From: Pseudophaeomoniella oleicola
Taxonomy: Eukaryota; Ascomycota; Eurotiomycetes; Phaeomoniellales; Phaeomoniellaceae
Direction of reading: 5' to 3'
NCBI GenBank assembly: GCA_003868215.1
Contig: QWDQ01000011.1
Span: forward strand, 62,001 to 126,000
DNA length: 64,000 bases
Shown one piece after another: positions 12,501 through 23,067 of the stretch; position 1 is the stretch's first letter; the number at the start of each line of letters is the position of its first letter. A program made the translations under genes and the position numbers. The notes under the pieces are model-generated. The model worked only from the letters and a program-made list of their open reading frames with translations. It did no database searches and was not told where the DNA came from.

Positions 12501-13265
12501 GGGAAGGGCGAGAATTTAAGCAAATCCAGACCATCTGGAACTGGTGTTTGCCTGCCATGTTTGGTCGCATTCATGTCTGCAAACACGATGCACGTATTCG
12601 AAGACAAGCTGAGACACCAATGCACGGACATCCTTAATGAAGACTGTAGACAGAGAATATGGCAGTGGCATCATTGTGTTGCAGTGCAAATAATACACCA
12701 AACGACAAGCATGAGATTGAGTGAAGGACATAAGGTGTTGAAGTGAAGGATCGGTATATGTCGCTGTGAGTGCAAAAGGAAAACAACAAATTTCAACACC
12801 AAGAGACTGAACAATGATGCAGTGCATCGTATCAAACGAGAAAGGTCAACGGGTGTTTGCTGCCGTCAAACGTGGAAGGCGATGTGATCACGTAAAAATC
12901 TTGGTACTCACAATATTGTCATAGTTGAAGCATGATGCTGCAATATCCATCAGCCGCAAAGCATCCGTGGCGCGCTGTGGTCTCTCCAAGGCCGGATCGG
13001 TCATTGTGGTTGGTGGCGGGTTTCCATACGAACCAGACGCAGACGCAATTGTGCTGGGACCTGCTTGTGGCAGTCGTGGCGATGTGATGGGTGACATCGC
13101 AGATCTCTGGCTTACAACAGAGGGCGCATTGCTTGGTGCACGACCCCCTGAACCAGCGCCACTGGCACTGGCAGCAGTCCCCGACCCAGGACCATCGAAA
13201 TTTGGGCGCTTGGGTGGACCACTCTTGGATGGGTCATCGCCACGGTTTCGCGCTGCACCCGACAT
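9509..13265 (-). CDS. AGO: Argonaute (RNAi effector), PIWI domain with intact catalytic tetrad
   Basis: Preferred model: exons 13265-12912, 12185-12063 and 12007-9509, all phase 0, giving 991 residues. Exon 1 is Gly/Ser/Pro-rich and ends with DPALERPQRATDALRLMDIA, a typical fungal Argonaute N-terminal linker. It continues through YAKRPGFNTTG into the N domain, then L1, PAZ (about residues 350-480), MID and PIWI. The PIWI tetrad is present: Asp718 (LGADVSHP), Glu761 (ISENNF), Asp793 (YFRDGVSEG) and His932 (YYAHLAS), so slicer activity is plausible. The C-terminus ends in MWFI as in other Argonautes. The protein binds small RNAs for cytoplasmic silencing; which fungal subfamily (QDE-2 or SMS-2) it belongs to is not resolved. 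An alternative first exon lies in intron 1. Confidence 0.93.
12186..12437 (-). other. Alternative N-terminal coding exon of the Argonaute gene
   Basis: An ATG at 12437 opens a frame that runs without a stop into the second Argonaute exon. It encodes a Ser/Pro-rich leader (MSDHSPTGSARPLSPSS...). The last 48 nt (12233-12186) end in a branch-like GCTAAC and AACAG acceptor and could be removed as an intron with a weak GTGCAC donor, again in frame. It resembles the upstream exon in composition (both contain TSPRLP). Transcripts starting here would lack the DPALERP linker of the longer form. Confidence 0.55.
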
Positions 13266-15060
13266 CTTGGCGGTTTTGAGCTGTGGCTTCAAAATGTCAG
13301 CTGGCTGAGTGAGACTGATAATGAAACCACAGAGAAGGATGTGGGAAAAGGAAGGATGATAGTTTGGAAGATATCGGAGTTGTTCCCAGGACGTGGACTC
13401 AACGCCACACAAATCAGGAGTGCAATCTTGATGAAGAGGGAGGGTGGAGAGAAGAAAGTGACTCCTTGAAAGTGGAAAGAGATTGGCGCCCCAGTCACAA
13501 GAAAACCACTGCAGGCAATAGAAATGGCTGTCAAATGTGGCTTCCAACTGAGGCTTTGCCAATGACAAGCGACGTTGGATGGTGCCAGACGTGGGTCATG
13601 GAGACAAGGTTGCTCTCAGTTCACAAGATGAGAAACAGATATTGGAGTTCACGGTGGTGGTGGTGGATAGAGAGAATGATGTTTGTTGACGGCGGGATAT
13701 GAAGTGAGATCAAGAGAGTGCGGCATCAAGGAAGGAACAACAGTCAGTGCTCAATACGTACCTGCTAGATGCGAATCTCAATGCTCAAGATACTTTCGCT
13801 ATCTCAGATGTGCTGGTGAGACTTGGCTATTGCGGAGTGAGCAAGGTCAAGATAGAGATCACTGATGAGAGGCAAAGAAGGAGTTGCTGTCTGATAGGTT
13901 GTGCAAGATGAGAAGAGAAAAGTAGAGAGGACGAAGGAAGGTGGAGAAGAGAAGGTAAATATTTGTACTCGAGCAGGCAACGACGTGGGGGGGGCGATTA
14001 TCTCATAAGTGATCAAGCTGAAAGTGAGAGAAAAAAGGTCTGCAGCTTACCTGGTAATTTGAGCTCGGCGCTCTGAGGACTTCCAAAGGTGACGTGGAAA
14101 GTGAAATGGTTGACAACAGTGGCTGTAGATGTACGCAGGAGAAGAATGGTGGTGGTGGCAGTTACCAGGATATGTTGAAGTCAGGGTCAGGATGCAGGTG
14201 GAGAGTGGATTGAGAAAGGATGATGAAGGTAAGGAAGATGAAAAAGGAGGATGAAGGTAAGGAAGACAAGTAAGAGAAGACAGGAAAAGTAGTAGAAGAA
14301 GAGGAAAGAGGGAAGTATTTATGATTAACGAGGAAAGTGAAATGGCCGAGATGGTTGCGATGGTAGGAGCGATGGTAGGACGAACGCGACAGACGGTTAC
14401 ACACGATTGGGCGCACAGGCAACGAGGGAACCAATCTCCAAGTTCTTGTTGATGCTCCTCATCTCAAGTGTGTTTGCTGTAGCTTCGACTGTCTATATGA
14501 TTAAATCGTCTACAGTCTTATGACAGTGTCTACGGTGCATCGGTCAGCCATCTAGAGTACACAGAAGGGATTGGCTTCTTCATACATCATGTACGACCTG
14601 GCTTTCTAGGCCCCCCCTTTCATCGTCTCCGTGTAAAGCCCCAGTTGCAAGTCAGCCTTGGGCTTACGTCGCGAACATATATCACATTGAGGACAAGGTG
14701 ATCCATGGCTCTGCTCTTATCCATACGACCCGCTAGTTTGTATGCATAGCGGTTTGATGGGTAAGGACAAGCCACTAATAGTAGAGATCAAGATTCTCCT
14801 GGGCATTGAAGCTCGTGCTTTGAGCACGGCGTCTCTGAAGCTATCTTATATAGTGAGTATGGTACACGTGACGAGATGATCTGTCTGGAGAAGTGATCAA
14901 CGTCAGGAACTTTTGGAAAAATACCAGATCCTAAATCCTCTCCTAGCCTCATGATTAATTTAGAAAAGCCATAATGATTGCAATCTCGGGTGACCCTGTC
15001 CCAATGTCCCAACACCATCGCTATGGAAGGAAACGCAAGGAGCATAGGGGGTGTAACCAC
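13266..15060. other. Argonaute promoter and long pyrimidine-rich leader
   Basis: This 1.8-kb stretch separates the Argonaute start from the RNA14 3' end. On the minus strand it is strongly CT-rich between about 13800 and 14360. It also has several donor-like sites (near 13770, 14055 and 14165, minus strand), so the Argonaute messenger may have a long leader with untranslated introns. No separate gene was recognised. Confidence 0.5.
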
Positions 15061-18000
15061 TTAGTAACGGTATTGCCCTAGATTCTGGTTAGGTCATACA
15101 TGGTGTGATGAGATCGAGGTTTCAGCTTACCTCCAAGTCCATATAGCGTCTGAGGTATTCCTTGAGGGATCACCGCGTTAGATGGAGGCATTGAGGATTG
15201 CGCATATTGAGGCATCTGCCGGGCATTCCGTTCCTGTTGCCATACAGCATAGGACTCTGGAATTCGTGTCTCGCGGAGCAGTTGCACCACGTCCAGGGGG
15301 TTGAATCTGATCTCATTGTAATATCTGACGTTCGGAATGATGCTCAATAGAAAGCCAATTTGTCCTGGCAGGGGCGCGGGCGGTAGTGGTGCATTTGGAT
15401 TCTGAACACGCTTTTGCTGGTCCATACGTCGGCCGGCGGCACCTTTCAGTGGAGACTCTCCGCGTGCCAGTTTTCGGGGAGGATTGAGACCATCATCGAA
15501 GTCATCAGGAAATGGGCGCTTTGGTGAGCTCGTAGCTGGTACCTCTGCAAATCGAGGGTCTGGAGACTGCACAAAACCAGTATGCTCCTCAATTGATGAC
15601 TGGATTGACTGCTTAGGTCTGACCTGCGTGGCTGATATCACGGGCCGAGCCTCGGTGGGAAAGTATCCTCGCGAAGTATACCTCTCTGAAAATGATCTAA
15701 GTGGTGATGCTTCCGGATACAGCTCACTCATTCTTTTCTCTAGTTTAGCCACTTGAGCCAGCTCCCCAAAGTGGGATTCATATTCATGAAGGAATAGGAA
15801 GATCGGCTTAGCTCGTGAGACAGTAGCAGGGTTCGATGTCAGCTTGCCGATAGTGGTTTCGAAAACAGCCCGCGCGTTTGTGATGTCATTGATTGCAATG
15901 AGGTGCTTGAGATATTCCATCGCGAAGTGTTCATCCTCAGGGAAGAGCTTCATACCTCTCTCGAATATCCGCGTCCCAGCCGGGTCTTTATAGCAGTGAT
16001 ATTCAATCAAGGCTGTTTCCACGTACAGCTCGCTGGTCACCCTGCCTCGTTTCCGCGCATCAGCAAAAATTGCTCTGAATCCTGCTTTGCTTTGAATACG
16101 CCGTGCAGCCCGCATGAGAGCTATCCAAGCCTGAGACAACGTCTTGGACAATATTTCTATTTGTTCCCCATAAAACTTCTTGATCGCAGCTAGCTTTGCT
16201 CGGTTTGCCGCAGCTTTCGCCTCGTTGTTTTGAGCATCGTCTTCGTCGTCACCATACGGCCTTTGTTCATTAGTCTCTTGTAACTCACCGTTGGCCTCAT
16301 TCGTTTGAATAGACTCCAATTCTTGAGCCTCCCTGGCCCGCGATTTTGTAGAAAGGTCGTAAAGCGCATCTAATACTCTGTTGTAAGGCTCCCGAACTCT
16401 TGTCATCCTCGCTTTGGCTCCAGGATCCTGTACATCATCGTTGGTGGTGGTCTGCTCGATTCGATCAGCCCGACGAAATGCGAGTAAGCATGACTCCGGA
16501 TTTGCTTCTGCGCCTTGTTCCAGTAATTTTTCGCCTTCCTGCTCCATGCCAATCTCAAAGCACCATTCGGCAGCATCGTACCAGAGTTCTGGCCAGAAGC
16601 GAAGGGCCATTAAAGCTTGGCGATAGACAAAAAGAATGCGATTCCTGTAATTTTGCGGTTCGTCATCTTTGAGCACAAGTGGGTCGTCTTTCTCCCATCG
16701 GAGCCAGGCTTTCCACGTGTCGACCTGTTTCATGAATTCCACTTCGCCTTCAAACCCTGGAGCAGGTGGAAGCCGGGGTAGTGTTGTCCGATCCAAGTCT
16801 TTCGTCAGGTTTTGAAGCTGAGTATAGCTGCTCCGTGCCGTCATATAAGCAGGTGCCTTCTCCTGCATGAATTTGCGGCCATTGATCTTGCTCAGTCCCA
16901 TCTCGAATGCTTCATATTCTTTCCACAAGCTATTGAGTGCGGATGTTGGCACGCAGATTGCCCTCTGATAAGCTGCCCGAAGGGAATCCATCTTTTGTGT
17001 GTCTTGCCACCCGGTCCCTCCGACATTGCCTGGGCCAGTCTTCAAAAAGTCAATGTACTCCTGCCAAATTTTGCCAGAGTCTTTATCCATTCCAACATTC
17101 TTCAGAGCAAAATCGAAGGACTCTGCAACGGTTTTGTAAGCTCTTCCATCGGGATCTGTCAAGACATTGTTACGCCGTCGGACGTATTGTAAATACGCTG
17201 ACCAGAGATCCACGCTTGGTACCGAAAGAAGTGATCTTTGGAACACTTGTTCAACAAAGTACAGGTTATTGTTTGCCGACTCCCAATTTGCTTGTTCTGT
17301 CAACTTTTCGGCCTAGGGGTCATCAGTAAGGTGTCTATGCATTGCATCGTTGGACATACAGCGGATGGAAAGACCTTGAAAAAGCGATCATACACTGCGC
17401 GAGCTTCATTCTGTCTGTTGCGTTCTCGATGTTCTCGTATGAGGTTAAGCCATGCATCGATATCGCCTCTCGGGTCTTCTTTGATTCTGTCCTCAAGAAT
17501 GCCAATCACATCATTGGGAAGGCGGCCTTTCGGAGCTGTTGAGATCGGAGTAGGGGCTTGTGAATTGGCAATACTGTGCGCTTGGGCAGCAGAAGGAGGA
17601 ATAGGAGTATTTGAGGAAACGGGGGTAGAAGCAGTGGGTGCAGTCAAGCCACTGGAAATACCATTGGTCTGCTGAACTTGGGACGGCGAAAGATGGGAAA
17701 CCATAGCAGTATTAGCAGACAGATTGAGCTCTTCTGACTGAGTAGCTTCGGTAGGCTCATCTGTTGGCTCATATGGATCAACATTGTCCTCATCCTGCTC
17801 ATCTCCAACGTCTTCGTCGTCGCTCTCAACAACAAAGCCACCTTTAGTCCGAGCTTGAGGCTGAGTGGGTACTGGGGTAGAAGAAGATAGATCTCCAGAC
17901 AATCTTGAACCTGTTCTAGAAGGGACTTGACTATCTTGAGGGGTTGGGGTAGAAATTCCAATGTTTGGTGTGACAACAGGAACTGTGTCTGAAGCCACGG

Positions 18001-18208
18001 GAATAGTAGTAGAAGGGGCAACATTTTCTTTCGAGACATCAAATGGTATAGAGTATTCTTCTTGCAGGATAGCTGAAGGATCATAATCATCTGTGTCTGA
18101 CTCATTGCCTGTAGCTCCCTCTGTCCCATTCGCCGAATCGTTCCCTTGCGCTGGAGTACCTGTCTGCTGCGCCCTCAAAAAAGCCTCCTCTGGACTGCCC
18201 TCCGCCAT
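15061..18208 (-). CDS. RNA14: mRNA 3'-end processing factor Rna14 (CstF-77 homologue)
   Basis: Three exons close in frame: 18208-17360, 17312-15131 and 15077-15061, 1015 residues. A disordered acidic N-terminal region of about 240 residues precedes HAT repeats (DIDAWLNLIREHRERNRQNE, then VDLWSAYLQYVRRRNN and onward), the Suf domain. A Pro-rich C-terminus includes PNVRYYNEIRFNPLDVVQLL. In yeast, Rna14 with Rna15, Pcf11 and Clp1 forms cleavage factor IA; the human homologue is CstF-77. The last intron (15130-15078) is 53 nt and replaces a 17-residue read-through tail by GQYRY. If this intron is retained, translation stops at the TAG of the 3' splice site itself. It shares a 609-bp divergent promoter with ASF1. 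Confidence 0.93.
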
Positions 18209-18817
18209 GTTGGGAATAAAACTACGGACCCGTGAAAGTTGAAACTGTTCGGGTGTTCAAAAGCTGTGTTCCAAGGCTGTCAGCAAAGCTTCTCACCAGG
18301 CTGGCAAAGTATGACACTGACGGTATCTTTTTACTCTGCTTCAAAAGGAATAATGCGCAGCGCGAAGCTGCAGGCAGGATGATGCCCTAAGGTTTTGCAG
18401 GCGGGCCTATTGTGGCTGCGAATGGATTCCCTGCCTCGTTTTATAAGACAGGCGCTCCAGTATTAGATGCAAGCAAATTGTTACAGTCGCGATGATGTGG
18501 TTTGCGCGACCAACTCACCAAATCCTGCAGCTTACAGGAATAGAAGGTTTGGCGAGGTCTGGATTATTGAGAAGGTTGGTCTCAATTAACGCGTCCCAAA
18601 GGGCAGGCGCGTCTTTAATGGTACAGTATCATTTTCCTGTCACTGCGATAATCAAGAACCACATCAACATACAAACACTTGTGTCTTACCGTTACTTTCT
18701 TACAACCTCAAAGTACAATTGCATCTGCTCTCAATAATAGTTCTACGCCTTTTATCAATTCGGCGCACGAAGGACGTCCATTCTGCTCAGCGACATCGAC
18801 TGACAAACCCCGCAAAG
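18209..18817. other. Divergent promoter region RNA14/ASF1
   Basis: 609 bp with no gene. The clearest element is an MluI cell-cycle box at 18589-18594, listed separately. Confidence 0.6.
18583..18594 (+). promoter_or_regulatory. MCB-like element upstream of ASF1
   Basis: The 12-mer CAATTAACGCGT contains ACGCGT, the MluI cell-cycle box bound by MBF in ascomycetes. It lies about 230 bp upstream of the ASF1 start. Exactly the same 12-mer occurs upstream of POL2. S-phase control of ASF1 is inferred from this and from family knowledge. Confidence 0.6.
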
Positions 18818-19824
18818 ATGTCGGTTGTTTCTCTGCTGGGTGTGAAGGTGCTCAATAACCCAGCGAACTTCACTGATCCATACTTGTTTGAAATCACATT
18901 TGAATGCCTCGAGCAATTGCAGAAGGGTATGAGCCATCACCTCTTGAATATATGACTGTACTCATCAATATCGCAGACCTTGAATGGAAATTAACCTATG
19001 TTGGCTCTGCTACAAGCTCAGAGTATGACCAAGAGCTTGACTCCCTCCTTGTTGGGCCCATTCCCATCGGTGTCAACAAGTTCATTTTCGAAGCAGATCC
19101 CCCCGACCTAAAAAAGATTCCTTCGAGCGAAATCCTTGGGGTCACTGTCATTCTCCTCTCATGTTCTTACGACGATCGGGAATTTGTACGGGTGGGGTAC
19201 TATGTGAACAATGAATACGATAGCGAAGAGTTGATCAACGAACCACCCTCCAAACCAGTAATTGAGAAAGTCAGACGAAACATACTTGCGGAGAAGCCAA
19301 GGGTCACACGGTTTGCTATCAAATGGTAAGGGATTGTCTGCACTTGTATGTAGCAGCTGCTAACATTATATCACAGGGATTCAGAGGAATCTGCGCCAGC
19401 AGAATACCCGCCTGATCAACCAGAAGCTGACACACTTGACGATGATGGTTTGGCGTATGGTGCCGAAGAGGCGGAGATGCAAGCAGCGCTTGAACGAGAA
19501 CTCGCTGATACTGAGAAGCGTCTCGCCGAGGAAGAAGCTAAAAAGCGCGCAGCCAATGGTGGAGATGCCGAGATGGCAGAAACAGTTGTCACGAAAAGCA
19601 CCAAGAATGTGGAAGACGAGTCCGATGCGGAGAGTGAAGATCTCGAAGCAGAATCCAGCGGTAGTGAAGATGAGGAAGAGGAAGAGGGTGAAGGCGAGGG
19701 CGAGGGAGATGAAGACGTTGAGATGGGCGAAGATGGAGACGCCAAAGGTGCAGTTGATGCAGCAAAGGGTCCAAGTCCGGCTGTCAACGGCGAGGGGCAC
19801 AGTGCTGGAGTAGTGGTTCACTAG
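18818..19824 (+). CDS. ASF1: Histone H3-H4 chaperone Asf1
   Basis: Three exons: 18818-18926, 18977-19325 and 19377-19824, 301 residues. The first about 155 residues are the conserved Asf1 immunoglobulin-like core: [18 protein letters not shown], then [12 protein letters not shown], then [13 protein letters not shown], then [20 protein letters not shown] with the [10 protein letters not shown]-type H3-binding strand. The C-terminal half is a Glu/Asp-rich disordered tail, as in yeast. Asf1 hands H3-H4 to CAF-1 and HIRA during replication-coupled and replication-independent assembly in the nucleus. The start context CAAAGATGTCGG is good and matches the family N-terminus. An MCB element lies upstream. 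Confidence 0.97.
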
Positions 19825-20598
19825 GAGGAGCCATATGCAACAGTAGCCGGCTCTCGCAGAGAGATTAGGGCTTGATACTAGCATTTGCCATGGTCATGCG
19901 CACGGAGTTCAGGAGTCAATGCGCATCCGAAGGTCATGAACGGTAGATATCCCCAAAGGAAGAAAGTCGATGGTGTTGGATCCAAGGGCTCCCTGATACG
20001 ATGTTATGGAGACTTGGAGCGCGACTGGCCTTTTTTAACGAATAACGTTACGGTATTGTATAGTTGTTAGAGATAAATATGTTCCGTGCCTACGGTACAT
20101 CTAGTCATACACACAAACTGAAAGTACCACCTATTTTACACCGATGAGATTTCATCTGAGTCTAGCGCCTTGTCTCCTGCCTCCTATCTCATAAATCGTA
20201 TTTGCTCAGACTGCCCTCGTCGGACCATTGATTTAATCAAAGAGCGTTATGACGCATTTATCAGGCTCTTAGGTAGATTTCGGGGAGTTGACGCTTGTAG
20301 TCCACGGCTTTGATAACGCTCGGATGTAGGGCCGTACAACCACCGGGTAGATCTTGGACGAGGGAAGGGTATTCCTTCTCTGATGTTGCTTTCCAGCTCA
20401 TTTACAGCTTCGGTGGCGGATGGATTGCCGTTGTGACCAAATTTTTGAGTTTGATATAAGGAGTGGTTCCGAGGATGTGTGAGAGGCTCACGGATTCATC
20501 TGTGAGCACGAGGTTGTTATGGGTCGCTTGCCGAGGGAAGAAACCCTGGGATGGGTCGAAGAAGATGCTCTTGTCATAGGCCATAGAGCTTCGCCAAC
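19825..20598. other. Convergent region ASF1/FMP25
   Basis: 774 bp between two 3' ends. AT-rich, with only short unsupported frames; nothing recognised beyond likely 3' untranslated sequence. Confidence 0.5.
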
Positions 20599-22371
20599 TC
20601 AGACAGCAGAATACACGGCTGTGACAAATCTTCCACATTCGATCTTCTGCTCAATAGCAACATTCTTTCCCTTCACACTGACTTTGCGTTTCGGTGTGAT
20701 CTGTAATCTATGAGCCTGGTCCCTTCCTACCGCTTTCTCGGCATCCACATCCAGCGGGGCTATGTATATCGGAGAGTTGATGTTGTTGCGTTTTCCGGTG
20801 CCAATCTGGTAGAATTCATTAGAACCCCACCAAACAACATCGGCACCCCAATTGGTATCATTCTCGCTGGAGTTCTTGTTAGCGCTGAGGTTGGTCACGT
20901 TCGCCATGATAGCAGAAGCATGCGTGCTTCCTACTGACAGCGAGGAGAGACGGATCGGGATGGTCTTGTTGGTTTTCTCGTCGTATTCGAACAGACCAGA
21001 AAGGGAAGGTATCTTGGTAGGCATTCCCTGAATATGTGTCCAACGGCCGTTTCCTAGATTGCCCTTTATCCCCTGACCACAAGCCCAGGTGTCAGCCGTG
21101 ACACGACCAAGTGTACGGACGAAGTTTGGATCCTCGTCTCTTCCGCGCACGCGAGTGGCATCCACGGTGAAGAAAGTGTTCAGGCCACCAGCAGCAATAG
21201 AGGTAATTCGCGGGACCTGATTCGTCCCACTATATAGACTAGTCAAAGGGAGAAGCGAGGGAGCGTCGATACAGGGGGACTCTGATGAATAATCAAATCC
21301 AAGCTGGCCGCTGCTGTTGTCACCGAATGAGAAGACACGGCCCTCTTTGTCAAGAACAAGCGAATGGTAGTCTCCAGCGGCTATATTTGTAACTTGGAAG
21401 CCTTTCAAAGTTCCAATTTCGTGGCACGTGTCAATGTCGCCCGGCGGCCTCGTGAGATATGTCAAGCCTGGTATACCTAGTTGACCACGTGACGGATAGC
21501 TGTTCGAGCTTGCTGAGACTGAGAAAACCCGACCACGATTTGTGAGGAGAAGAGCATGTTCCAGGCCAGCGCTGACAGCCGTTACCTTCTCTCCAATGCC
21601 AAGCTTCTCGGGGCTCAGCAGTCGGTAGCTGATTGATGCTCTGTCAGACCAGAAAGGCAGCCATGAACCCTCCGTTGGCTTGTGGCCCTCTGCTTGGTCT
21701 GCCTTCGAGACCGGGATCGAGTAGACCTTCCCTGATCTTGACAAGGCCAGCACGCGATCTTTTGAGATAGCGAGAGAAACAAGGTCTTTACCCTTCATGG
21801 TTACGGACGGTGTGGTTTCCGACTCACAGTAGTCCTTCCCCCATTGAAATAGATCTCCTGATTCATTTATAGCGGCGCCAAAGTTTCTGTCGAGTTTCAA
21901 GTCCCGCAAAAGAATGCCATCAAAAAACGGGATCCTTCTTGGGGTCTTGATAAATGCTTCCTTTGAATCCGGCGCAACCACTTTGCCGGAATTCGAACCC
22001 CAAGCATATACCCCTGGGTTTTCCCAGCTCTTCTTGACTTGTAGATGTTGCGAGCTTATGAGATCCCTAATTTCTTCCTTCGATGCATCACTCATCTTTT
22101 TTGACTTTTCCACAACGACCTCGGCTTCACTAGCGATTGGGGGCGCATCGAAGAAGACCGACGCTGTCTGTCGGCGGTAGATGTCGCTGACGACAAAGAG
22201 GCCGACGACAGGCAGTGTTAGTGCCCATCTATAGCGTGCTGATCTTGCAGAGACTCTTGAGTGGGCTTGTCTGAAAGAATTATATGGGACTCTCCTTGTA
22301 GAACGTGCAAGTGGCCTAACAACCTGCACGCCACGAAGAGCTGCGCTACCTGGCGTGATGGAGGCCATCAT
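20599..22371 (-). CDS. FMP25: Mitochondrial RCC1-repeat protein, Fmp25/Bca1-like
   Basis: A single exon of about 590 residues. The N-terminus is Arg/Ser/Ala-rich (ARSTRRVPYNSFRQAHSRVS), a probable mitochondrial presequence. One hydrophobic segment follows (WALTLPVVGLFVVSDIY). RCC1-type repeats with their YAWG/FSFG signatures fill the rest: YAWGSNSGKVV, LFQWGKDYC, VFSFGDNSSGQLG and VVWWGSNEFYQIGTG. Yeast Fmp25 is an inner-membrane protein needed for respiratory complex III assembly, and has a similar length (583 residues). Met codons at 22371 and 22368 are adjacent and cannot be told apart; the frame is open to 22416. It diverges from COG3. Confidence 0.85.
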   Translation of the reverse strand: MMASITPGSAALRGVQVVRPLARSTRRVPYNSFRQAHSRVSARSARYRWALTLPVVGLFVVSDIYRRQTASVFFDAPPIASEAEVVVEKSKKMSDASKEEIRDLISSQHLQVKKSWENPGVYAWGSNSGKVVAPDSKEAFIKTPRRIPFFDGILLRDLKLDRNFGAAINESGDLFQWGKDYCESETTPSVTMKGKDLVSLAISKDRVLALSRSGKVYSIPVSKADQAEGHKPTEGSWLPFWSDRASISYRLLSPEKLGIGEKVTAVSAGLEHALLLTNRGRVFSVSASSNSYPSRGQLGIPGLTYLTRPPGDIDTCHEIGTLKGFQVTNIAAGDYHSLVLDKEGRVFSFGDNSSGQLGFDYSSESPCIDAPSLLPLTSLYSGTNQVPRITSIAAGGLNTFFTVDATRVRGRDEDPNFVRTLGRVTADTWACGQGIKGNLGNGRWTHIQGMPTKIPSLSGLFEYDEKTNKTIPIRLSSLSVGSTHASAIMANVTNLSANKNSSENDTNWGADVVWWGSNEFYQIGTGKRNNINSPIYIAPLDVDAEKAVGRDQAHRLQITPKRKVSVKGKNVAIEQKIECGRFVTAVYSAV

Positions 22372-23067
22372 CAAACCTTCCGAGACACAATTCGGGGCAT
22401 GGAAACAGATCATCAAAAGGAATCCATTGAATAAAATCCAATGTCAAGAGGGGTTGGAAGCTATAGGAGGCACTTGTTGGCAAACTGAATATGTTCTTTG
22501 GCGAATGGCTGTACGAGGATTTGTCCGATGCGATTGGATTATTTAATTCGAAGTCAAGGACGTCACGAATCTTTAGCTGCCAAGCTAAAGCATCAAGTCC
22601 AATAGTAGAGATTGATCAATATAATACATTCTTTTTGACAAAAATGCAAGTTTCGTATAGTGTCTGCTTTATAGTAGATTCAAGTTGCGATATAGGCGAT
22701 CGCAGACTCATAGATGAACCATTCTGATATGTTTAGAAGTGGTCAACCAGATATCTCTCAGGGCACTTTTATTATCTACACAGTAATTAGTACGTAGTCT
22801 ACCTGAGGGTTTATTCTGCCGGAGATGAGGGTTGACCGCCGGAGATGAGCTGATGGTTGCCAATGTGGGCAGAATCCGTTAGGTCAGTGAGCTGTAAACA
22901 TTTCAGACAGTAACCTCCACGCGGTATCTGCATAGCAAACAAGGGAGGTTGAGAGCAGACGTGGTCTCAGAGGGGCAGAATTCGACTGTGCGAACCCTTG
23001 AGGTAGCCGTTTCCATGACTGTGCATCAGATTCTCTGGCCACCTCTCTGCCACCAAGCTTGGACGCA
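22372..23067. other. Divergent region FMP25/COG3
   Basis: 696 bp. A 12-base direct repeat, GCCGGAGATGAG, occurs at 22818-22829 and 22838-22849 (20-bp period). The N-terminal part usually found in COG3 was looked for here and not seen. Confidence 0.5.

Noticed and set aside
19416-19884. Long frames on both strands over the ASF1 tail
   Set aside because: Shadows of the Glu/Asp-rich repeat codons; the ASF1 frame explains the region.
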